A DNA stretch of 13,846 nucleotides, from NCBI GenBank assembly GCA_905233325.1, contig CAJODU010000057.1, forward strand, positions 1 to 13,846, given 5' to 3'. Shown here piece after piece: positions 8,016 to 13,059 of this stretch; the first letter of the stretch is position 1, and the number at the start of each line of letters is the position of its first letter. The notes below the pieces were generated by a model. It had not been told where the DNA came from, searched no databases, and was given only the letters and a program-made list of their open reading frames with translations. The position numbers and the translations under genes were made by a program. The stretch comes from an uncultured Selenomonadaceae bacterium. Lineage in GTDB: Bacteria; Bacillota; Negativicutes; Selenomonadales; Selenomonadaceae.

Positions 8016-8095
8016 TTCCCCTTAGGTAGCTGCAACTTCTTATATAACTGATAACCCATAAAACTTACGGGGTTAGCCGTCTCATTAGGTGCTGC
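8004..8095 (+). repeat. Direct repeats and competing stems in the 3' region of the small peptide mRNA
   Basis: TTAGGTAGCTGC (8022-8033) is repeated as TTAGGTGCTGC (8085-8095). Both can pair with GCAGCCGCCTAA (8004-8015), which spans the end and stop codon of the peptide frame. That same segment (8006-8014) can also pair perfectly over 9 bases with TAGGCGGCT (7899-7907) in the leader. Separately, 7900-7909 can pair over 10 bases (one G-U) with 8073-8082. A further 6-bp hairpin is TAACCC/GGGTTA (8052-8057 with 8070-8075). Several of these pairings exclude each other. Confidence 0.6.
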
Positions 8096-8116
8096 GTCCA
8101 CCTCGGACGCTTTTTT
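8094..8116 (+). terminator. Rho-independent terminator of the small peptide mRNA
   Basis: GCGTCC (8094-8099), loop ACCTC and GGACGC (8105-8110) form a 6-bp GC-rich stem, followed directly by six T (8111-8116). It ends a transcript of about 230 bases from the promoter at 7851-7879 and could also catch read-through from the upstream + strand genes. Confidence 0.85.
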
Positions 8117-8126
8117 ATTTGATTCT

Positions 8127-8155
8127 ATTCTATCATTGACAATCGAAAATTGCAA
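8127..8155 (-). promoter_or_regulatory. Minus-strand promoter facing the small peptide gene
   Basis: Read on the minus strand, TTGCAA (8155-8150) and TAGAAT (8132-8127) are separated by 17 bases. Transcription would start near 8120, just beyond the + strand terminator and running back across it. It sits right after the stop of the FlhB-like gene, where no further minus-strand protein gene follows, so an antisense role is the natural reading. The -35 is a 4/6 match. Confidence 0.5.
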
Positions 8156-8163
8156 GCATTATT

Positions 8164-8505
8164 TTATCTGTTTCGACGCATGGCAGCAAGTTGGTTGAAA
8201 CGTTCTTCTCTGCCTTTTGATGAATCTAATCTGTAAACATAAGCCATAACCTCAGCAATGGCTTTATAAAGTTCAGGCGGAATTTCGCGATCAATCTCAA
8301 GAGCCATGAGCATATTGACAAGTGCCTTGTTTTGATAAACGGGTATCGTATTTTTTTGAGCGGCGGCAAGAATATGCTCAGCGACATGCCCCCGACCTTT
8401 GGCAATGACTCTCGGTGCCCTGTCTTTGAGTTGATCATACTTGAGCGCAACGGCTTTTTTTTCCAATTCAGGATTTTGATTTACATCTTGCTGCTGATTA
8501 TCCAT
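8164..8505 (-). CDS. Stand-alone FlhB/EscU C-terminal domain protein (YlqH-like)
   Basis: This 113-residue protein corresponds to the cytoplasmic C-terminal domain of FlhB, the flagellar type III export switch protein. It has no FlhB membrane part. Residues 17-31 (KAVALKYDQLKDRAP) and the following VIAKGRGHVAEHILAAAQ, IPVYQNKALV and EIPPELYKAIAEVMAYVYRL match that domain closely. The self-cleaving NPTH motif that precedes AVALKY in FlhB is absent; the chain starts about where the cleaved fragment would. A loosely structured basic tail follows residue 95. AGAGGA upstream of the ATG is the ribosome binding site, and a near-consensus promoter lies 40 bases further up. Such small FlhB-like proteins occur in many Bacillota, often near rnhB/ylqG; their role is not settled. 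No flagellar gene is visible here. Confidence 0.88.
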   Translation of the reverse strand: MDNQQQDVNQNPELEKKAVALKYDQLKDRAPRVIAKGRGHVAEHILAAAQKNTIPVYQNKALVNMLMALEIDREIPPELYKAIAEVMAYVYRLDSSKGREERFNQLAAMRRNR

Positions 8506-8544
8506 AAGCGTCTTCCTCTTGGCAAGTTTATTATCTACGGCAAC

Positions 8545-8573
8545 ATTATAACCTGCAGAAGGATATAAGTCAA
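8545..8573 (-). promoter_or_regulatory. Near-consensus sigma-A promoter of the FlhB-like gene
   Basis: On the minus strand, TTGACT (8573-8568) and TATAAT (8550-8545) are separated by 17 bases, an 11/12 match to consensus. Transcription would start near 8538, giving a leader of about 33 bases. The gene can therefore be expressed separately from rarA upstream. Confidence 0.85.
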
Positions 8574-8612
8574 GTTAAATATGAAAAATAAATGAATACT
8601 CTTGCAAACTAA

Positions 8613-9089
8613 TTAGTCTGAACGTTTCCAAAGTGATAGGAGGCGTTCCTTAAATTTAACTTCAGCACCAATATCAGTCGGTCTGTAGTATTGAGTACCT
8701 GTCATCTTATCCGGCAGATACTGCTGCTTGACGAAATGACCTTCAACATCATGAGGATAGATATAACCTTCACCATTGTGAAAGAATTTTGAACCCTTGT
8801 AATGAGTATCACGAAGGTGGAGCGGCACTTCTCCGCAATCCTTGCTCTCAATGTCCGCGAGTGCCGCATCAATGGCAAGGTAGGCGGCATTGCTCTTCGG
8901 AGCACTCGCCACATAAGTCACCGCCTGTGCAAGGGGAATCCTCGCCTCCGGCAGTCCGACGAACTGAGCAGCTTGAGCCGCAGCATTAGCCACAACCAGA
9001 GCCATGGGATCAGCATTGCCGACATCTTCCGCTGCACAAATAACAACCCGCCGTGCTATGAAGTTAATATCCTCGCCGCCGGCAATCAT
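8613..9089 (-). CDS. rarA: RarA/MgsA C-terminal part, separated from the ATPase part by a frameshift
   Basis: This 158-residue frame is the C-terminal half of the recombination factor RarA: the tetramerisation/MgsA_C region with MIAGGEDINFIARRVVI, AAEDVGNADPMAL, ALAQAVTYVASAPKSNAAY-like segments and a YPHDVEGHFVKQQYLP motif near the end. In intact RarA these residues follow directly after the YLAR at the end of the upstream frame. The ATG at 9089 overlaps the upstream TGA by one base pair step (ATGA), so a ribosome could in principle terminate and restart. No good ribosome binding site precedes that ATG. Adding one base at the junction would restore a single protein of about 431 residues. No clear terminator follows the TAA at 8613. 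Confidence 0.85.
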   Translation of the reverse strand: MIAGGEDINFIARRVVICAAEDVGNADPMALVVANAAAQAAQFVGLPEARIPLAQAVTYVASAPKSNAAYLAIDAALADIESKDCGEVPLHLRDTHYKGSKFFHNGEGYIYPHDVEGHFVKQQYLPDKMTGTQYYRPTDIGAEVKFKERLLSLWKRSD

Positions 9090-9907
9090 CTTGCAAGGTA
9101 GAATATAGCCGCATCGGGATCGGAGCCGCGCATACTCTTGATAAAAGCCGAAGCAGTATCATAGTGATTGTCGCCCTTCTTGTCGTATCTCTGCACTTTC
9201 TCGCCGAGAATCTCTCTCAAGGTCTCAAGGGTGACACTGCCGCTTGCAGCTGTCTGCTCCAGAATGTTTAGGGCAATCCTCGCGTCTCCGTTAGCAAAGT
9301 CGGCAATGGCACTGATTGCCTCTTTATCAACGTCCACACCCTCATCGCCAAGCCCGCGCTCACTGTCCTTGAGGGCAGAGTTGAGTATCTGTACTATATC
9401 CTCATCGTTCAACCTTTTGAGACGTACTATCCTCAATCTTGACAGCAGAGCAGGATTGACTTCAAAAAATGGATTCTCCGTCGTGGCACCAATCAGAATG
9501 AGCCTCCCGTCCTCAACGTAAGGCAGCAGGAAGTCCTGTTGACTTTTGTTGAAGCGGTGGATTTCATCAATGAAGAGGATAGTCCGCCGTTGGTAGAATT
9601 TGCGCTGTTCCTCCGCCTCTTTGACGATATTTCTGATGTCGCCAATGCCGGATAGGGCGGCGTTTATCTTTTTAAAGTTACTCTTGGTGGTGTTGGCAAT
9701 AATCCTCGCCAGCGTTGTCTTACCTGTACCGGGTAAGCCGTAAAATATCAACGAAGGCACATTTCCCGCCTCTATCATCTTACGCAGATAACCCTTGAGA
9801 ACCTCTCTCTGTCCGATGAACTCATTCAGACTGCGCGGTCTCATTCTCTCTGCCAGCGGTTGGAATGATTGTACGCTGTCTTCTAAAGCCTCACTAAATA
9901 AATCCAT
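9086..9907 (-). CDS. rarA: RarA/MgsA AAA+ ATPase part (replication-associated recombination protein A), truncated by a frameshift
   Basis: This 273-residue frame holds the complete AAA+ core of RarA, which acts at stalled replication forks. Visible are Walker A GLPGTGKT (57-64), Walker B LFIDEIHR (111-118), sensor 1 GATTEN (140-145), an SRLRI arginine finger near R157 and sensor 2 GDAR (207-210). The opening RPRSLNEFIGQ is typical of the family. It stops at TGA (9088-9086) directly after YLAR, where the family continues MIxxGEDPxFIARR; that continuation is present in the other frame. I chose ATG 9907 because GAGG lies 8 bases upstream and the family often begins MDLF; an ATG at 9931 is possible but lacks a ribosome binding site. 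It lies 28-52 bases downstream of the symporter gene, probably in one transcript. Confidence 0.88.
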   Translation of the reverse strand: MDLFSEALEDSVQSFQPLAERMRPRSLNEFIGQREVLKGYLRKMIEAGNVPSLIFYGLPGTGKTTLARIIANTTKSNFKKINAALSGIGDIRNIVKEAEEQRKFYQRRTILFIDEIHRFNKSQQDFLLPYVEDGRLILIGATTENPFFEVNPALLSRLRIVRLKRLNDEDIVQILNSALKDSERGLGDEGVDVDKEAISAIADFANGDARIALNILEQTAASGSVTLETLREILGEKVQRYDKKGDNHYDTASAFIKSMRGSDPDAAIFYLAR

Positions 9908-9959
9908 ATTCAAATCCTCAAAATCATTCATCTGATTGCAATTTATTCAATACCTCAAC

Positions 9960-10262
9960 TTACCTGTCAAAAGTTTTGCGGTAATTGAAATATACTTTAG
10001 TCTCATTGACAATGACGCCGGAAAGCAGACACAGAGCAATCAAATTCGGAATGGCCATCAGACCGTTGACAATGTCGGCGAGAGTCCAAATTGCCTCAAG
10101 CTGCAGAAATGCACCGGAGGCAACCAGCAAAATGAAGACGATTCTGTAAGGCAGGACGCCCTTGTTTCCGGCGAGGAAGATCATAGCACGCTCACCGTAG
10201 TAGTTCCAACCGAGGATAGTGGTAAAGGCAAAGAGTGAAAGGCTTACAGTCAAGGCAACCGC
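9960..10262 (-). pseudogene. Sodium:alanine symporter, C-terminal part, out of frame with the rest
   Basis: From about 10262 down to the TAA at 9960 the minus strand encodes 100 residues that complete the AlsT/AgcS-type symporter in the -1 frame relative to the upstream part. Diagnostic stretches are LFAFTTILGWNYYGERA, PYRIVFILLV, LADIVNGLMAIPNLIALCLLSG and NETKVYF. There is no own start codon or ribosome binding site at the junction, so this part should be made only if a frameshift occurs or if the break is a sequence error. Together the two parts give about 448 residues, the normal family length. Confidence 0.85.
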
Positions 10263-11305
10263 CCCAATGCAAAGGCGGCTGAAGTCATAGCGGCACCTGC
10301 CAAAGTCGGAGAGTTCCACACACCCGTCAAAATGAGAGCAAGTCCTGTCATTGTGCAGATGATGATAGTATCGATGAAAGTACCCGTCATTGAAATTAAA
10401 CCCTGCTCGGCTGACCATTTAGTTTTGGCAGCAGCGGCGGCAATGGGAGCAGAGCCAAGCCCTGACTCATTAGAAAAGACACCGCGGGCTATACCTGCCT
10501 GCATTGCAAGCATAATCGTCGAGCCTGCAAAGCCGCCGACTGCAGCGTGACCTGTGAAGGCGGAGCTTATGATCTCAGCGATAGCGTCAGGCACATCGTT
10601 GAGATTCAAAAGAATCAGACCAACCGAAATGATAATATAGAACGCCGCCATAATCGGGACGATCATTTCAGTGACTTTGGCAATCGACTGCAGACCGCCA
10701 AGAGTGACAGCCGCAACCAAGACCGTCAACACAATATCAGTTGCAACTCTGCTCACGCCGAAAGTCGTCTCAAAACTGTCAACAATAGCATTGACTTGCG
10801 GGAAAGTTCCAATACCGAAAAACGCCACAAGCACACAAGCAATGGCGAAAAAATAGGCTAGCGGTTTAAACTTATTTCCTAAACCTTTGAGAATATAATA
10901 CATGGGGCCGCCGGCGATCTCTTCCTTGCTGTCGATAGTCCTATACTTTATTGCCAGAAGTCCTTCAGCGTACTTGGTGGCCATACCAAAAAAGGCAGCC
11001 AGCCACATCCAGAAGAGAGCACCGGGACCGCCGAGTTTGATTGCCGTGGCAACACCAACGATATTGCCCGTGCCGACTGTTGCAGAGAGGGCGACACAAA
11101 GAGCCTTGAACGAAGACACATCACCAAGCCCGTGATTTTTGGCACTCGTAATGAGACCCAAGGCAAGCGGCAATCTGAATACTTGAATAAGGTTAAGGCG
11201 AATGGTCAAAAATATACCCGTTCCGACGAGCAAAACTAAAAGAGGCGCACCCCAAACTATAGAATCAATTTCATTTAGTATTTCCAAAAAAGATGAATTT
11301 TCCAC
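10250..11305 (-). pseudogene. Sodium:alanine symporter (AlsT/AgcS family), N-terminal part, interrupted by a frameshift
   Basis: The frame of 351 residues covers the first three quarters of a sodium-coupled alanine/glycine carrier of the inner membrane. Family signatures are GTGNIVGVATAIKLGGPGAL, AGGPMYYI and ARGVFSNESGLGSAPIAAAA, with about eight or nine hydrophobic helices. After TSAAFAL the frame runs into GRLP and a TGA (10252-10250). One extra base in the G4 run at 10265-10262 would join it to the remaining 100 residues. Start is a GTG at 11305, supported by AAGGAG at 11318-11313 seven bases upstream. The leader between this gene and 11377 is AT-rich, and I see no convincing promoter in it. 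rarA follows 28 bases after the end of the reconstructed gene. Loss of the last helices would very likely inactivate it if the break is real. Confidence 0.88.
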
Positions 11306-11377
11306 AATGCAACTCCTTTACAAAAAAAATAAAACTCATAAAATAATTACTACTACAAGGTTTATCATAATATAAAT

Positions 11378-11505
11378 TTGACACTCCACACGGATTAAGC
11401 TGGTGGATTCTTGCTTCAATGAACACAGCCTTTGCTACAAGCAGCTAGGTTTTAGGTCTTACACGTTCTCCACAAGCGTAACTTCCCGTGTGTCCCACGG
11501 TTGTA
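11378..11505 (-). mobile_element. Degraded right end / omega-RNA-like scaffold of an IS200/IS605-family TnpB element
   Basis: Read on the minus strand, the segment carries, in order, the hairpin CCGTG-GGACA-CACGG (11500-11486), GTGGAGAACGTGT (11473-11461), GAAGCAAGAATCC (11417-11405), an imperfect hairpin with CCAC/GTGG ends (11406-11386) and GAGTGTCAA (11386-11378). From memory, this order is what is found downstream of tnpB genes in many Bacillota IS605-type elements, where it is both the transposon right end and the scaffold of the TnpB guide RNA. No tnpB coding sequence is present: the neighbour upstream on this strand is the intact M50 gene on the opposite strand. The terminal hairpin is weakened to 4 bp, which points to decay. 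A short trans-mobilised derivative or a retained RNA are alternatives. Confidence 0.6.
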
Positions 11506-11568
11506 CATTTGAATTTAGAAATTGTCAATTATGAATTGCGGCTTATTTACATTATGAAACACCCCAAG

Positions 11569-11637
11569 ATTTTGTTGACTCAACTTCTTTCGTTTGCTAA
11601 AATAACCTTAGCGGTTAGACTTCCGCTTCAACAAAAT
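11569..11637. repeat. 10-bp perfect inverted repeat around the promoter of the M50 gene
   Basis: ATTTTGTTGA (11569-11578) and TCAACAAAAT (11628-11637) are exact inverted copies 49 bases apart. The left arm overlaps the -35 box and the right arm lies about 20 bases after the expected transcription start. Between them are smaller stems: GCTAA/TTAGC (11596-11600 with 11608-11612) and AGCGG/CCGCT (11610-11614 with 11623-11627), the latter abutting the right arm. It could be a paired operator, or the left-end structure of the degraded element next to it; neither is shown. Confidence 0.6.
11575..11603 (+). promoter_or_regulatory. Sigma-A promoter of the M50 peptidase-scpA block
   Basis: TTGACT (11575-11580) and TAAAAT (11598-11603) are separated by 17 bases, a 10/12 match. 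The expected start near 11610 gives an 80-base leader that begins with the AGCGG/CCGCT hairpin. The position and strand fit the gene starting at 11690. Confidence 0.75.
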
Positions 11638-11689
11638 TTACCAAAATACTAATAGAATAGCCAGATTTAACAATAAATGAGGTGTTTTA

Positions 11690-12325
11690 ATGTTTGATGA
11701 TTTTGGCGGATTCTTAATGCAGGTGGTAGCAGGACTGCCCGGCTTGATTATAGCTATGACGGTACACGAGTTCTCACACGCAGCGGTAGCGGTTGCCCTC
11801 GGCGATCCAACACCCAAGCTGCAGGGGAGGCTGACACTAAATCCTTCGGCACACATCGACCCTGTCGGTCTGCTTATGTTGTTCCTTGTCCGTTTCGGCT
11901 GGGCTAAGCCGGTTATGATAAACCCTTACAACTTCAAGCACCCGCGCCGTGATGATATACTCGTATCACTGGCGGGGCCTGTCTCCAACTTGGTCACGGC
12001 TTTCCTGACGCTGATTGTTATGGTGCTGATGGTTAAATTCGGCGTTGAAATCACACCGGGCATAGGGACGGTCTTTTCACTGATTCTAATCTACAATATC
12101 AACTTTGCAATCTTCAACATGATACCTATCCCACCGCTGGACGGCTCAAAAGTACTGATACAGTTGTTGCCCTATGAGTTGGCGAGGAAGGTCGCTGAAT
12201 TGGAGCGTTACAGCTTTTTGATATTGATTATCTTCTTGATGACGCCTATCCTCGGAAGTATCCTTGTACCTATGCAGCGATTTATCTTGGGAATGTTTGA
12301 ATCAATAATCGGCGTATTTTTCTGA
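11690..12325 (+). CDS. Site-2-protease-like membrane metallopeptidase (M50 family)
   Basis: This 211-residue multi-helix membrane protein has the zinc protease motif HEFSH at residues 26-30 in the first helix. The third zinc ligand is in NMIPIPPLDG (143-152, D151), and the conserved AGPVSN (95-100) and LNPSAHIDPVG (50-60) are also present. It belongs to the short group of M50 peptidases without a PDZ domain, which cut substrates within the membrane; the substrate is unknown. Length and motifs are complete, so it should be active. ATG 11690 is preceded by GAGGTG at 11679-11684. The stop TGA shares its last base with the ATG of scpA (TGATG), so the two are translationally coupled, an arrangement common in Bacillota. 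Confidence 0.92.
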   Translation: MFDDFGGFLMQVVAGLPGLIIAMTVHEFSHAAVAVALGDPTPKLQGRLTLNPSAHIDPVGLLMLFLVRFGWAKPVMINPYNFKHPRRDDILVSLAGPVSNLVTAFLTLIVMVLMVKFGVEITPGIGTVFSLILIYNINFAIFNMIPIPPLDGSKVLIQLLPYELARKVAELERYSFLILIIFLMTPILGSILVPMQRFILGMFESIIGVFF

Positions 12326-13053
12326 TGAGTTATGAAATAAAGCTGGCGGCTTTCGAGGGTCCGCTTGATTTGTTGTTACATTTAATCGAGAAGAATAAGA
12401 TTGACATCTATGATATACCTATGGCAGAGTTGACAAGGCAGTATATGGATTACATAGACGAATCAAAAGAGTTTAAGGTTGATATAGCGGCAGAGTTCCT
12501 TGTAATGGCGGCAAAGTTAATGTATATCAAGTCGCGGATTATTCTTCCAAAGGCAAAGGCGACAGTTGAGAGCGATGAAGGCGACTCTGAATCAAGTGAG
12601 AGTGAGGATCCGCGTGAGGAATTAGTCAAACGCCTCTTGGAGTATCAGCACTTCCAGAAAGTCAGCAAGGCTTTAGCGGAAATGCTGGAAACGGAGGAGA
12701 AGTTTGTCAAGCGACGCCCTTTGACGTTGGCTCGGAAAGTCCTGCCACCGCAGAATCTATCTGTAGACAAATTGTGCAGATCATTCCTGATGGCAATAAC
12801 CGTCGATGAAGAGCCTGTCATTCCTGAGGTGCTGGTCTCTTCGGAAGAGTTTAACGTCAAGGACAAAATAATATTAATCCTCGCGCAGCTTGAGGAACAA
12901 GGCGAAATGAAGTTATCAGAGGCAGCAGCTACAAATTCTCCGAGAGAGAAAGTTGCGGCCTTCTTGGCACTTTTGGAACTTGTCAAGCGGCAAAGGGTGA
13001 AGGTGAGACAGGTGATACCTTTCGCCGAAATATCAATCTGCCTGAATGAGTGA
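12325..13053 (+). CDS. scpA: Segregation and condensation protein A (ScpA, kleisin)
   Basis: This 242-residue protein is the kleisin subunit that links the two SMC heads and binds ScpB in the chromosome condensation complex. The N-terminal FEGPLDLLLHLIEKNKIDIYD is the family signature, and AAEFLVMAAKLMYIKSRIILP follows at about 54-74. A Ser/Glu/Asp-rich linker spans about 82-97. A C-terminal winged-helix region at about 175-240 contains KDKIILILAQLEEQGEMKLSE-like and VAAFLALLELVKRQRV segments. Length is normal. The start overlaps the M50 stop by one base. scpB, its usual next neighbour, is not present; an LTA-synthase-like gene starts 6 bases after the stop. Confidence 0.95.
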   Translation: MSYEIKLAAFEGPLDLLLHLIEKNKIDIYDIPMAELTRQYMDYIDESKEFKVDIAAEFLVMAAKLMYIKSRIILPKAKATVESDEGDSESSESEDPREELVKRLLEYQHFQKVSKALAEMLETEEKFVKRRPLTLARKVLPPQNLSVDKLCRSFLMAITVDEEPVIPEVLVSSEEFNVKDKIILILAQLEEQGEMKLSEAAATNSPREKVAAFLALLELVKRQRVKVRQVIPFAEISICLNE

Positions 13054-13059
13054 ACAGAG

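Larger units (their letters stand above)
8000..8120 (-). ncRNA. Predicted antisense RNA (type I antitoxin-like) opposing the small peptide mRNA
   Basis: The minus-strand promoter at 8127-8155 would start an RNA near 8120 that is fully complementary to the 3' part of the peptide mRNA. A hairpin on the minus strand (8033-8004, 12-base arms, one mismatch and one wobble, 6-base loop) followed by TTTT (8003-8000) could end it, giving about 120 bases. If that weak terminator is bypassed, the strong one at 7840-7864 would end a longer RNA of about 280 bases covering the whole peptide gene. The arrangement resembles TxpA/RatA and BsrG/SR4, where antitoxin and toxin overlap at their 3' ends. Both ends are predictions. 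Confidence 0.4.

Noticed and set aside
9086..9092. Programmed frameshifting in rarA
   Set aside because: Codon AGA before the TGA cannot re-pair well in the -1 frame and no stimulatory element was seen; a mutation or sequence error is simpler.
10250..10275. Programmed -1 frameshifting in the symporter
   Set aside because: Although a slip on GGGG gives the right product, there is no canonical slippery heptamer and I saw no clear stimulatory structure; the family is not known to use frameshifting.
11378..11383. TTGACA on the + strand as a promoter -35 box
   Set aside because: No -10-like hexamer lies 16-18 bases downstream (the sequence there is TGGTGG); the hexamer is part of the conserved transposon end.
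11378..11500. 6S RNA-like long hairpin on either strand of the alsT-M50 spacer
   Set aside because: A CACACGG/CCGTGTG pairing can close the region, but no extended 6S-like rod with a central bubble was apparent, and the ordered motifs fit the 3' end of TnpB elements better.
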